Assembly: GCF_014779665.1 (NCBI RefSeq)
Contig: NZ_JACXYY010000008.1
Coordinates: 210,267-274,266 of the forward strand
DNA length: 64,000 nucleotides
Source: Nocardioides hwasunensis
GTDB lineage: Bacteria > Actinomycetota > Actinomycetes > Propionibacteriales > Nocardioidaceae
Direction: 5' to 3'
Positions 18,223 through 26,259 of this stretch are shown here, piece by piece. The position numbers and the translations under genes were made by a program. Under the pieces are notes generated by a model. The model had not been told where the DNA came from. It did no database searches and saw only the letters and a program-made list of their open reading frames with translations. How positions within the stretch are numbered: position 1 is the stretch's first letter; every line of letters begins with the position of its first letter.

Positions 18223-18753
18223 ATGGCCCTCGAGCACGCCCTCCTCGTCGCGCTGAGCGAGCGTCCAGCGAGCGGCCTCGAGCTGACCCGGCGCTTCGAG
18301 AGGTCGCTCGGCTTCTTCTGGCACGCCACCCACCAGCAGATCTACCGCGTGCTCGGCCGGATGGAGGCCGACGGCTGGGTCAGCGTCGAGGTGGTCGCAC
18401 AGGCCGGCCGGCCGGACAAGAGGGTCCACACGCCGTCCGCCCTCGGCCGCCGGGTCCTCGCCGACTGGCTGGCCGAGCCGCTGCCGATGGAGAGCTTCCG
18501 CAGCGAGCTGGCCGTCAAGCTCCGCGGGGCCTCGTACGGCGACCGCGCCACGCTCGCCTCCCACCTCGTCACGACCAGGGCCGAGCACGCGGCCCGGCTG
18601 GCGGCGTACGAGCAGATGGAGCGCGAGCAGTTCCCCGACCCCGCCGCTCTCGACGAGGCGGCGCGGGACCAGTGGCTGGTGCTGCGCGGCGGCATCGGGC
18701 TCGAGCGCTTCTGGATCGACTGGATCACCGACTACCTGGAGAAGACGTCATGA
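18223..18753 (+). CDS. PadR family transcriptional regulator
   Basis: A 176-residue protein opening with the classical PadR start ALEHALLVALSERPASGLELTRRF, winged helix to about residue 85 (HATHQQIYRVLGRMEADGWV, TPSALGRRVLADWL), then the Vir_act_alpha_C helical dimerisation domain ending near FWIDWITDYLEK. The ATG at 18223 is supported by CAGACT 6 nt upstream (leaderless); an in-frame GTG at 18205 would add six atypical residues. It overlaps the reductase gene by ATGA, so it probably controls it. Confidence 0.88.
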   Translation: MALEHALLVALSERPASGLELTRRFERSLGFFWHATHQQIYRVLGRMEADGWVSVEVVAQAGRPDKRVHTPSALGRRVLADWLAEPLPMESFRSELAVKLRGASYGDRATLASHLVTTRAEHAARLAAYEQMEREQFPDPAALDEAARDQWLVLRGGIGLERFWIDWITDYLEKTS

Positions 18754-20807
18754 CGCACCCCCTCTATCCCCACCTCCTCGAGCCGCTGACGCTCGGCGCG
18801 GGCGACGACGCGCTGACGCTGCGCAACCGTGTGGTGATGGGCTCGATGCACACCGGGCTCGAGGACCACCCGTGGGACATCGACCGGCTCGCGGCCTTCT
18901 TCGAGGAGCGGGCGCGCGGCGGCGTCGGCCTGATCATCACCGGCGGCTACGCACCCACCAAGCGCGGCTGGCTCAAGCCGTTCGCCAGCGAGATGACCCA
19001 CCGCCTCCACGCGATGCGCCACGAGCGGATCACCGGTGCGGTGCACGACGCCGGCGGCGCGATCGCGCTGCAGGTGCTCCACGCCGGCCGCTACGGCTAC
19101 CACCCGCTCTCGCAGAGCGCGTCCGACAAGAAGTCGCCCATCACGCCCTTCAAGCCAAGCGCGATGTCGAGCAAGGAGGTCGACCACACCGCGACCGCCT
19201 TCGCGAAGAGCGTCGCCCTGGCCCGCAAGGCCGGCTACGACGCGGTCGAGATCATGGGCTCCGAGGGCTACCTCATCAACCAGTTCCTCGCCGCTCGCAC
19301 CAACGACCGCGACGACCAGTGGGGCGGCTCGGCGTCTCGCCGGATGCACTTCGCCGTCGAGGTCGTACGACGCTCGCGCGAGCTGGTCGGCGACGACTTC
19401 CCGATCGTCTACCGAATCTCGCTGCTCGACCTGGTCGAGGGCGGCCAGACGTGGGAGGAGACGGCCGAGCTCGCGCTGCACCTGCAGGCGGCCGGCGTGA
19501 CCGTCTTCAACACCGGCATCGGCTGGCACGAGGCCCGCGTCCCGACGATCATCACGCAGGTCCCGCGCGGCGCGTGGCGGTCGCACACCGCCCGACTCAA
19601 GCAGGTCGTCGACGTCCCGGTCTGCGCGTCGAACCGGATCAACACCCCCGAGCTCGCCGAGGACATCCTGGCCGCCGGCGAGGCCGACCTCGTGTCGATG
19701 GCCCGTCCGCTGCTGGCCGACCCGGCCTTCGTCGCCAAGGCGATGGACGAGCGCGCCGACGAGATCAACACCTGCATCGCCTGCAACCAGGCCTGCCTCG
19801 ACCACGTCTTCAGCAACGACCGCGCCTCCTGCCTGGTCAACCCGCGCGCCTGCCACGAGACCGAGCTCATGCTCATGCCCACCCTCCGCAAGCAGACCGT
19901 CGCGGTCGTCGGCGCCGGTCCGGCCGGCCTGGCCGCGGCCACGAGCGCCGCCGAGCGTGGCTTCGCGGTCACCCTCCTCGAGAGGTCACCGTCGCTCGGC
20001 GGCCAGTTCCGTCTCGCGATGGCGGTGCCCGGCAAGGAGGACTTCGCCGAGACGCTGCGCTACTTCACCCGCCGCCTCGACGTCCTCGGCGTCGACGTAC
20101 GCCTCGGGGTGGAGGCCACCCCCGACGACCTCGCCGGCTTCGACCACGTCGTCGTCGCGACCGGGGTCGAACCCCGGATGCCCGACATCCCCGGCATCGA
20201 CCACGGGTCCGTGGCGTCGTACGCCGACGTGCTGAGCGGCGCCGTCGTGCCCGGGAAGCGGGTGGCGGTGATCGGCGCGGGCGGCATCGGCGTGGACGTG
20301 AGCGTCTTCCTCACCCACGAGCCCGAGGACCTCGAGGACTGGATGGCCCACTGGGGCGTCGGCGACCCGGCGCTCCACGAGGGCGGGCTGGTCGAGAAGA
20401 AGCCGCGCACGCCGACCCGCGAGGTCACGCTCGTTCAGCGCAAGACCACGCCCATCGGCATCGGTCTCGGCAAGACGTCGGGCTGGGCGCACCGGGCGGT
20501 GCTCAAGCAGTCGCACGTGACCCAGGTCAGCGGCGCGACCTACGACCGGATCTCCGACGAGGGTCTGCACGTCACCGTCGACGGCGTGGCCCGGGTGATC
20601 GAGGCCGACACCATCGTGGTCTGCGCCGGCCAGGACTCCGTGCGCGGACTGTACGACGACCTCACCTCCCCGCCGGTCGAGCAGGGCGAGGGACGAGCAC
20701 GTGTCGAGACCAGGGGCCTCCACCTGATCGGCGGAGCCGACGTCGCCGCCGAGCTCGACGCGAAGCGGGCGATCAAGCAGGGCACCGAGGTCGTGGCCGG
20801 GCTCTGA
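18750..20807 (+). CDS. 2,4-dienoyl-CoA reductase-like OYE/FAD/Fe-S enzyme
   Basis: A 685-residue three-domain protein like FadH: FMN TIM barrel 1-335, 4Fe-4S cysteines 342, 345, 349 and 361 (spacing 2-3-11 as in E. coli FadH), FAD motif GAGPAG 388-393 and NAD motif GAGGIG near 510. It probably reduces an unsaturated CoA thioester or related enoate with NADPH. Residues about 642-654 (PVEQGEGRARVET) are encoded by a GGTCGAG...CGAGACC repeat and have no counterpart in FadH as I remember it, where the conserved GQxxxRxL is followed within a few residues by VHLIGG. Coupled to padR by ATGA. Confidence 0.88.
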   Translation: MTHPLYPHLLEPLTLGAGDDALTLRNRVVMGSMHTGLEDHPWDIDRLAAFFEERARGGVGLIITGGYAPTKRGWLKPFASEMTHRLHAMRHERITGAVHDAGGAIALQVLHAGRYGYHPLSQSASDKKSPITPFKPSAMSSKEVDHTATAFAKSVALARKAGYDAVEIMGSEGYLINQFLAARTNDRDDQWGGSASRRMHFAVEVVRRSRELVGDDFPIVYRISLLDLVEGGQTWEETAELALHLQAAGVTVFNTGIGWHEARVPTIITQVPRGAWRSHTARLKQVVDVPVCASNRINTPELAEDILAAGEADLVSMARPLLADPAFVAKAMDERADEINTCIACNQACLDHVFSNDRASCLVNPRACHETELMLMPTLRKQTVAVVGAGPAGLAAATSAAERGFAVTLLERSPSLGGQFRLAMAVPGKEDFAETLRYFTRRLDVLGVDVRLGVEATPDDLAGFDHVVVATGVEPRMPDIPGIDHGSVASYADVLSGAVVPGKRVAVIGAGGIGVDVSVFLTHEPEDLEDWMAHWGVGDPALHEGGLVEKKPRTPTREVTLVQRKTTPIGIGLGKTSGWAHRAVLKQSHVTQVSGATYDRISDEGLHVTVDGVARVIEADTIVVCAGQDSVRGLYDDLTSPPVEQGEGRARVETRGLHLIGGADVAAELDAKRAIKQGTEVVAGL
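20673..20711 (+). repeat. GGTCGAG/CGAGACC repeat copy inside a coding sequence
   Basis: A 39-bp copy (CCGGTCGAGCAGGGC ... CGTGTCGAGACC) of the interspersed repeat also found between genes at 32084-32119. Its length is 13 codons, so the reading frame of the reductase is preserved. It lies where this enzyme family has only a short loop before the conserved HLIGG segment. Confidence 0.75.
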
Positions 20808-20821
20808 GGTCCTCCCTCCCG

Positions 20822-21045
20822 ACACGTGTCCGAGTTCTCGCCCCCGATCCGGGGCTGGAGGGGCAACTTCTCGGACACGTGTCCCCCGGCCGACCCCGAC
20901 CCCACACGTGTCCGAGTTCTCGCCCCCGATCAGCCCCTCGGAGGGCCACTTCTCGGACACGTGTCCCCGGCCGACCCCGACCCCACACGTGTCCGAGTTC
21001 TCGCCCAAGATCAGCCCTTCCGAGGGCGACATCTCGGACACGTGT
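20822..21045. repeat. three tandem palindromic units (81-82 bp period)
   Basis: Three units begin at 20822, 20904 and 20985. Each has left arm ACACGTGTCCGAG followed by TTCTCGCCC and right arm CTCGGACACGTGT (20870-20882, 20952-20964, 21033-21045), giving a perfect 13-bp outer stem. The inner part can fold a second small stem, for example GCCC-CTCGGA-GGGC in unit 2 and GCCC-TTCCGA-GGGC in unit 3. The linker CCGGCCGACCCCGACCCC is conserved between units. The array follows the reductase gene, so it may work as terminator or 3' stabiliser. Confidence 0.85.
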
Positions 21046-21084
21046 CCCGCCCAAGACCGCCGCGCGCTCGCGGCCTGACAGATG

Positions 21085-21246
21085 TCACGCCGGAGTCGTG
21101 ACGACCGTTCCGTGTGACCGTGGCCGGGCGGGAGGAGCGGAGCCGAACGACTTGGTCACGCCCTCGAGGCGGACGGCGGGCACCTGTCCGGCCTTCGGGC
21201 CCGAGGGTCCGGGTGGGTCGGTGTGCGGGAGCTGGGAGGTGGTCAT
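21085..21246 (-). pseudogene. 5' remnant of an ABC transporter ATP-binding protein gene
   Basis: Reading left from the ATG at 21246, the first 35 codons end in VPAVRLEGVTKSFG, the standard opening strand of ABC ATPases, after a Pro-rich leader. Then the sequence changes to unrelated residues (SAPPARPRSHG) and stops before any Walker A motif. The gene is thus cut off after about 105 bp. Its start codon overlaps the start of the truncated kinase on the other strand, so both remnants meet at one junction. Confidence 0.6.
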
Positions 21247-21880
21247 GCTTGCCACGGGGCTGCGCGCGGTGATCAGCCGCAACGTCGACCTGCTCGTCGC
21301 CTACGAGGAGAACGCCCGCCTGGCCGTCGACAACGAGCGCACCCGCTTCGCCCGCGACCTGCACGACATCCTCGGTCACTCGCTGACCGTCATCACCGTC
21401 GAGGCCGAGCTCGCCCAGAAGCTCCTGCGCGTCGACCCCGACCGGGCGGAGGCCGAGCTCGCCGACCTCGAGCGGCTCAGCCGCGATGCACTGTTCGACG
21501 TACGACGGGCGGTCGAGGGCTACCGCGACATCACCCTGCCCGGCGAGCTGGTCCGGGCCCGCGCGGCCTTGGAGGCGGCCGAGATCGAGCCGACGCTCCC
21601 CCACTCCACCGAGGAGGTACCCAGCGACCTGCGCGAGCTCTTCGCGTGGACCGTGCGCGAGGGGGTGACCAACGTGATCCGCCACTCCGGCGCCCACCAC
21701 TGCGAGGTCCGGCTCACGGCCGGCAGCGCGGAGGTCCGCGACGACGGGCGCGCCGAGCTCGGGCCCACCGGGCACGGCAACGGACTGGCCGGGCTCCGCG
21801 AGCGTGCCGCGGCGGTCGGCGCGAAGGTGGTCACCCAGGAGCTGCGCCCGGGGTTCTCGCTCCGCGTGGTCCGAGGGTGA
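21245..21880 (+). CDS. truncated NarL-type sensor histidine kinase (catalytic core only)
   Basis: A 211-residue protein with HisKA_3 motif RFARDLHDILGHSLT (phospho-His40), N-box REGVTNVIRHS (Asn143) and GHGNGLAGLRERA of the HATPase domain, so the catalytic core looks intact. DesK/LiaS-like kinases normally have several N-terminal transmembrane helices; here the protein begins just after the last one (MLATGLRAVISRN). GGGAGG precedes the ATG by 5 nt. No response regulator follows. It may be a soluble relic of a decayed kinase-ABC locus. Confidence 0.75.
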   Translation: MLATGLRAVISRNVDLLVAYEENARLAVDNERTRFARDLHDILGHSLTVITVEAELAQKLLRVDPDRAEAELADLERLSRDALFDVRRAVEGYRDITLPGELVRARAALEAAEIEPTLPHSTEEVPSDLRELFAWTVREGVTNVIRHSGAHHCEVRLTAGSAEVRDDGRAELGPTGHGNGLAGLRERAAAVGAKVVTQELRPGFSLRVVRG

Positions 21881-21963
21881 TCGGGCCCGCGGTGTCGAGA
21901 ACCCGGAGTCTGCTCCGTCCCCGGACCGTAGGACGAACCCACCACGCTGGAGGATGAGATCGC

Positions 21964-22404
21964 ATGGGACACATCAAGCGCTTCGACCACGTCGGCGTCA
22001 CCGTCCGTGACCTGGACCGGGTGACGGACTTCCTCGTGAAGCTCGGCCTGGAGATCGAGGGCCGGACGTTCGTCGAGGGCGACTTCATCGACACCGTGAT
22101 CGGCATCCCGGGCTCGAGGACCGAGATCGTCATGCTCACCAGCCCCGGCGGGGGGAGCTCGGTCGAGCTCTCCAGCTTCGTGCGCCCCGACGCGGTCGAG
22201 GGATCGCCGGACGCGGAGGCCAACGAGCTCGGGTTGCGCAGCCTCGGCTTCGAGGTCGCCGACCTGCAGTCCGCCGTCGACGCGGCGGCCGAGGACGGCT
22301 ACGGGCTGGTCGGCGGCATCGGCGAGCACGAGGGCGTGTGGAGGATGGCGTACGTCCGCGGCCCGGAGGGGATCCTCGCCGCCCTGGCCGAGCGGATCGG
22401 CTGA
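21964..22404 (+). CDS. VOC family protein (glyoxalase/dioxygenase fold)
   Basis: A 146-residue two-module VOC protein: FDHVGVTVRDLDRVTDFLVKLGLEIEGR at the N-terminus and LGFEVADLQSAVDAA with the strand VWRMAYVRGPEGILAALAERI at the end. The His7 region and the late Glu fit a metal-site VOC fold; the reaction is unknown. CTGGAGGATGAG lies 6-10 nt before the ATG. It is followed by a stem-loop at 22406-22442. Confidence 0.83.
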   Translation: MGHIKRFDHVGVTVRDLDRVTDFLVKLGLEIEGRTFVEGDFIDTVIGIPGSRTEIVMLTSPGGGSSVELSSFVRPDAVEGSPDAEANELGLRSLGFEVADLQSAVDAAAEDGYGLVGGIGEHEGVWRMAYVRGPEGILAALAERIG

Positions 22405-22405
22405 T

Positions 22406-22442
22406 CCGGTGGACGTCCACCCCGTGGGGGGAAGTCCACCGG
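22406..22442. terminator. hairpin between VOC gene and small ORF
   Basis: CCGGTGGAC (22406-22414) pairs perfectly with GTCCACCGG (22434-22442); the loop contains an alternative GTCCACC repeat. It begins 2 bp after the VOC stop and overlaps the position where the convergent small gene ends (22446), so it can serve both strands. No U-tract. Confidence 0.5.
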
Positions 22443-22445
22443 GGC

Positions 22446-22571
22446 TCAGGGCAGGGGGTCGGGCTCCGTCGACGGCGGCTGCGGCTCGGTCGGGATCGGC
22501 TCCGGGCCGCCCGGGTCACCGGGCGGGACGATCTCGGGCTCGGGCAGGGGCTCGTTCGGGTTGGTGGTCAT
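22446..22571 (-). CDS. 41-residue Pro/Glu-rich small protein
   Basis: The ATG at 22571 is preceded by AGGAAG at good spacing and followed by 41 codons (MTTNPNEPLPEPEIVPPGD, then further P-E-P repeats) to TGA. There are 17 prolines, no hydrophobic segment and a strongly acidic composition. The ribosome-binding site and placement between two hairpins support a real gene. Function unknown; likely an intrinsically disordered small protein. Confidence 0.5.
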   Translation of the reverse strand: MTTNPNEPLPEPEIVPPGDPGGPEPIPTEPQPPSTEPDPLP

Positions 22572-22632
22572 GGACTCTTCCTACGCCGCGCCCGCCGGGC
22601 TCTCCACACCCCGTGGGGTTGCGTCCCGGCGG

Positions 22633-22663
22633 CGGCCGCCGACCGTGGGATGGTCGGCGGCCG
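22633..22663 (-). terminator. stem-loop terminator of the catabolic operon
   Basis: CGGCCGCCGACC (22633-22644) and GGTCGGCGGCCG (22652-22663) form a perfect 12-bp stem with a 7-nt loop, 14 bp beyond the MFS stop codon on the minus strand. A G+C-rich stem without a U-run, as is common in actinobacteria. Confidence 0.7.
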
Positions 22664-22677
22664 TCGTCGGAGGTTCC

Positions 22678-24003
22678 TCAGATGGTCTCGGTCTGGACCG
22701 CCGGGCTGTCGTCGGAGGCCGGCTTGACCCAGATCAGCAGCACGATCGCGAGCGACATGCACACCGCCGGGAAGATCAGGCTGAAGATCACGTCGCCGGC
22801 GACCGAGGTCTTGCCGATCACGAAGGGCCCGAAGAAGCCACCGGCCGCCGCGATCGCGTTGATGGTGGCCAGGCCGACCGCCGTCTGCGAGCGCGACAGC
22901 GCCTCGGACGCGAGCGCCCAGAACGGCCCCAGGTAGGAGAACACGCCGATCGCGAGCAGGCACAGGCCCACGATCCCGATGGCGGGCGTCTCGCGGAAGA
23001 CCATCGTGATCACCAGGCCGAGCACCGCGACGGCGAGGGTGGCCATCACGATCGGCTTGCGGCTGCCCGCCAGGTCGGAGTAGCGCGCGACGAGGAGCAT
23101 CGCGATCGCGCCGCAGACGTAGGGGATCGCCCCGACCAGCCCGATGTCGGTCGGTGAGTAGGACGGGTTGAGCTGGGCGACGACCTGTGGCAGGAAGAAC
23201 GTCATGCCGTAGAGGCCGACGGCGTAGAGCAGGTTGATGAAGGCCAGGTAGAGGATGCGCGGGTTCTTCACCGCGTCGAGCGAGATCTCCATCTCGCCGT
23301 CGTCCTCGGCCTGGTACTCGCGGGAGATGTCACCCTCGAGCGCCGCGGCCTCGTCGGTGGTCAGCCAGCGCGCCTTGCTGGGCCGGTCGGCGAGGTAGAG
23401 GAGCACCCACACGCCGAGCAGCACCGGGGGTGCGCCCTGGAGGATGAAGACCCACTGCCACGACTCCAGGCCGAACCACTCGACGTGGTCGAGGATCAGG
23501 CCGGCGGTCACCGAGCCCACGAGCAGCGCGACCGGCTGGGCCAGCGAGAAGCCGGCGATGCCGCGGCTGCGGTCCTGGGTCACGAACCAGTAGGTCATGA
23601 ACAGCAGCAGGCCCGGGAACAGACCGGCCTCGGCGATGCCGAGCGCGATGCGCGCGATGTAGAGCTGGGTCGTGTTCTGCACGAACCCGGTCGCCATCGT
23701 GACCAGGCCCCAGGTGATGGCGATGCGCGCGAGCCAGATCCGGGCGCCCACCTTCTTCATGATGATGTTCGAGGGGACCTCGAGGACGGTGTAGGCGACG
23801 AAGAAGATCGCCGCGACCGTGCCGTAGGTGGCCAGGTCGATGCCGAGGCTCTCCGACATGGTCAGCTGCGCGTAGCCGATGGCCGCGCGGTCCATGTAGT
23901 TGAACGCGTAGAGCAGGAACGCGACGGGCAGGATGTTGCGCTTGACCTTGGCCAGGACGCTCGCCCGGTCGACGGTCGGTCCCGTGTGGTCGGTGGTGGT
24001 CAT
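22678..24003 (-). CDS. MFS transporter, anion:cation symporter (ACS) family
   Basis: A 441-residue protein with 12 predicted helices, a central cytoplasmic loop (about 215-250) and the ACS-family N-terminus NILPVAFLLYAFNYMDRAAIGYAQLTM. AGLFPGLLLFMTYWF and the RSRGIAGFSLAQP loop are typical of importers of organic acids such as tartrate, phthalate and hydroxyphenylacetate. As last gene of the IclR-linked cluster it probably brings in the carboxylated substrate. Start: ATG 24003, 55 bp after the flavoprotein stop. Confidence 0.88.
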   Translation of the reverse strand: MTTTDHTGPTVDRASVLAKVKRNILPVAFLLYAFNYMDRAAIGYAQLTMSESLGIDLATYGTVAAIFFVAYTVLEVPSNIIMKKVGARIWLARIAITWGLVTMATGFVQNTTQLYIARIALGIAEAGLFPGLLLFMTYWFVTQDRSRGIAGFSLAQPVALLVGSVTAGLILDHVEWFGLESWQWVFILQGAPPVLLGVWVLLYLADRPSKARWLTTDEAAALEGDISREYQAEDDGEMEISLDAVKNPRILYLAFINLLYAVGLYGMTFFLPQVVAQLNPSYSPTDIGLVGAIPYVCGAIAMLLVARYSDLAGSRKPIVMATLAVAVLGLVITMVFRETPAIGIVGLCLLAIGVFSYLGPFWALASEALSRSQTAVGLATINAIAAAGGFFGPFVIGKTSVAGDVIFSLIFPAVCMSLAIVLLIWVKPASDDSPAVQTETI

Positions 24004-24058
24004 GTCTCTCCCAGTGAGATCCAGTATGAGGCGGGGTGAGGTGCCTGTCCCGCGCGGG

Positions 24059-25480
24059 TCAGGCGGTCGCGCCCGCTGCTGCGGACTGACCGGCGAGCCG
24101 GCCCATGGTGACGGCGTTGGCGATGGCGTTCCCGCCACCGACGTAGCGGTTCCCGAGCACGCCGCCGCCGGCCTCGCCGGCGGCGTGGAGACCCGGGATC
24201 GGCCGGGCCCTGCTGTCCAGGACCGACGCTCGTACGTCGATCTCCAGACCCGCGTGCGTGCACACCAGCTCGGCCGGGAGCACGCGCGTGGCGTAGAACG
24301 GCGGGGACGCGATCTCCGCGAGGGGCGCCGTCGCCCCCTTGGCTGCCAGCGTCTGGTCGCGCTGGAAGTCGATGTCGCTGCCCTGCGGCAGCTGCTGGTT
24401 CCACCGGGACACGGTGGCGAGGAGGTGGTCGGCGGGCACGTCGATCTCTGCGGCGAGGTCCTCGACCGAGTCCGCCCGGCGGACCGCTCCGCCGGCGACG
24501 AGGTCGGTGACGCGGTCGGCCTCCCAGTCGGCGTAGCCGGCCGGGAGCGCGAGCCGGGCCGCCTCGTCGAAGACCATCCACGCCGGCCCGCCCTGGGCCT
24601 CGATCAGTCCGCCGCTCACCGCGTAGGAGGCGTCCTCGTCCATGAACCGGCGCCCGCGGCTGTTGACGTGGACGCGGGAGACGGGTGGGAACCCCGCCTG
24701 CCAGTGGTGGTGGCGGACGAACTCGGCCGTCGGGAGCATCAGGCCCCACCCCGCGCCGGCGACGGAGGCGTCGACCTGCTCGCCGAACCCGATGTGGTCG
24801 CCGCGGGAGCCGGGTGCCGCCACGACGAACAGCGAGTCGCCGGCCGCGAGGGCGTCGGGGAAGAACCGCTTCACGAGCGCGTCGTCCTGGGCGAGCCCGC
24901 CGGAGGCGACGACCACGCCTCCGGCGTGGAGCTCGACGCCGTCGGCGACCACGCCGCTCACCCGACCGTCCTCGACGAGGAGCCGCTCGACGCGCGTGTG
25001 GAGCGCGACCTCGACCCCCGCGGCCCGGCGGGCCCGGTCGAGGACCTGCACCAGCCCGTAGCCCTGGTCCTTGGGCACGTGGGCGCGCCAGACGTCCTCG
25101 ACGCCGGCCCGGCACAGGCCGGGGGTGTGCGCGTTGCCCGACAGCTGCGCCGGCACCTCGAGGCCGAGCCCGAGCAGCCACTCCAGGGTGGGCCCGGACA
25201 GCTCGCAGAACCGGCGTACGAGACCGGGCTTGAGCAGCCACTGGTTGAGGTCCATGTAGTGCTGGAAGAAGCGGTCGACGCTGTCGTCGACGCCCAGCTC
25301 CTTCTGCACGCTCGTGCCGGCGGCGGTGAACATGCCCGCCGACAGCTGCGTGGAGCCACCCAGCTCGCCCTCGGCCTCGAAGAGGATCACCGATGCGCCG
25401 CGCTCTGCGGCGGAGACCGCGGCGGCCAGGCCGGCCCCACCGCCTCCGATCACGATGACGTCGAAGTCGTGGTCGCTCAC
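24059..25480 (-). CDS. FAD-dependent oxidoreductase, KstD/fumarate-reductase-like
   Basis: A 473-residue flavoprotein: ADP-binding motif GGGGAGLAA 12-20 after DVIVIG, a Glu about 18 residues later, GGSTQLSAGM, and the C-terminal IPGLHAAGEAGGGVLGNRYVGGGNAIANAV that closes the FAD site of 3-ketosteroid dehydrogenases and fumarate reductase flavoproteins. It probably introduces or reduces a C=C bond next to a carbonyl. The GTG start at 25480 overlaps the SDR stop (GTGA). The substrate is unknown; the neighbours suggest alicyclic or terpenoid degradation. Confidence 0.86.
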   Translation of the reverse strand: MSDHDFDVIVIGGGGAGLAAAVSAAERGASVILFEAEGELGGSTQLSAGMFTAAGTSVQKELGVDDSVDRFFQHYMDLNQWLLKPGLVRRFCELSGPTLEWLLGLGLEVPAQLSGNAHTPGLCRAGVEDVWRAHVPKDQGYGLVQVLDRARRAAGVEVALHTRVERLLVEDGRVSGVVADGVELHAGGVVVASGGLAQDDALVKRFFPDALAAGDSLFVVAAPGSRGDHIGFGEQVDASVAGAGWGLMLPTAEFVRHHHWQAGFPPVSRVHVNSRGRRFMDEDASYAVSGGLIEAQGGPAWMVFDEAARLALPAGYADWEADRVTDLVAGGAVRRADSVEDLAAEIDVPADHLLATVSRWNQQLPQGSDIDFQRDQTLAAKGATAPLAEIASPPFYATRVLPAELVCTHAGLEIDVRASVLDSRARPIPGLHAAGEAGGGVLGNRYVGGGNAIANAVTMGRLAGQSAAAGATA

Positions 25481-26259
25481 AGGGAGCCCTCCATCTCGTC
25501 GAGGATGCGGTGATAGGTGCCGTTGGAGACCAGGCCTCCGTCGACGGTGAGCTCGGCTCCCGTCATGTACGACGAGCCGTCGCCGAGCAGGAAGGAGACG
25601 ACGGCGGTGACCTCGTCGGGGCGCCCGGTCCGACCGGCCGGGATGCTGGCGACCGCGCTGTCGACGAAGCCGTCGGACCCGCTGAGCAGCGGCGTCGCGA
25701 CGAGCCCGGGGTGCACCGAGTTGACCCGGATGCCCCACGCGGCGAGCTCGCCCGCCGCCGACTTGGTGAGCCCGCGCAGCGCCCACTTCGAGGTCGAGTA
25801 GGAGGGCGAGAAGTAGCCGATCTGGCCGGCGATCGAGCTGATGTTGACGATGGAGCCGCCGCCTGAGTCGCGCATCAGCGGGGCGCACGCCTGGGTGCCG
25901 TGGAAGGGGCCGTCGACGTTGATCGCCATGACCTGGCGCCAGACCTCGGGCGTGGTGTCCATGAAGCGCAGCCGGCGCGAGATCCCGGCGTTGTTGACCA
26001 GTCCGTGGAGGCCGCCGTGCGTCTCCCCGACCGCGGCCACGACGTCGTCCCACTGCGCCCGGTCCACCACGTCGAGGCGGTGCGAGGTCGCGACACCGCC
26101 CGCGGCACGGATCTCCTCGGCGACGGGCTCGGCGTCGACGACGTCGGCCAGTGCGACGCGCCAACCCGCCCCCGCCAGTGCGCGGGCGTGGCCCGCGCCC
26201 ATCCCGCCCGCGGCACCGGTGACCAGGACCACGCGCCCCGGGTGCACCTGGTCAGACAT
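25477..26259 (-). CDS. SDR family oxidoreductase
   Basis: A 260-residue classical short-chain dehydrogenase: TGAAGGMG 14-21, NNAG 89-92, Ser about 141 and Tyr154-x3-Lys158 (YSTSK). Asp39 after the second strand suggests NAD preference. ATG 26259 overlaps the stop of the second SDR gene by 8 bp. Two SDRs in one operon may oxidise successive alcohols of the same substrate. Confidence 0.9.
   Translation of the reverse strand: MSDQVHPGRVVLVTGAAGGMGAGHARALAGAGWRVALADVVDAEPVAEEIRAAGGVATSHRLDVVDRAQWDDVVAAVGETHGGLHGLVNNAGISRRLRFMDTTPEVWRQVMAINVDGPFHGTQACAPLMRDSGGGSIVNISSIAGQIGYFSPSYSTSKWALRGLTKSAAGELAAWGIRVNSVHPGLVATPLLSGSDGFVDSAVASIPAGRTGRPDEVTAVVSFLLGDGSSYMTGAELTVDGGLVSNGTYHRILDEMEGSL

Noticed and set aside
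15366..20807. 1813-residue open frame across several genes
   Set aside because: Only the part from 18750 is coding; the rest is antisense to the BVMO and CoA-transferase genes and arises from high G+C.
20822..21045. Possible CRISPR array
   Set aside because: Units are palindromic with conserved inner sequence and linkers; there are no unique spacers of fixed length and no cas genes.
20822..21045. Chromosome-partition (parS-like) sites because of CACGTG palindromes
   Set aside because: The parS consensus TGTTTCACGTGAAACA is not matched beyond CACGTG, and no parA/parB or origin genes are nearby.
18872..21880. Read-through frame joining the repeat array to the kinase
   Set aside because: The frame runs through palindromic repeats giving low-quality protein; the kinase domain begins only at about 21245 with its own ribosome site.
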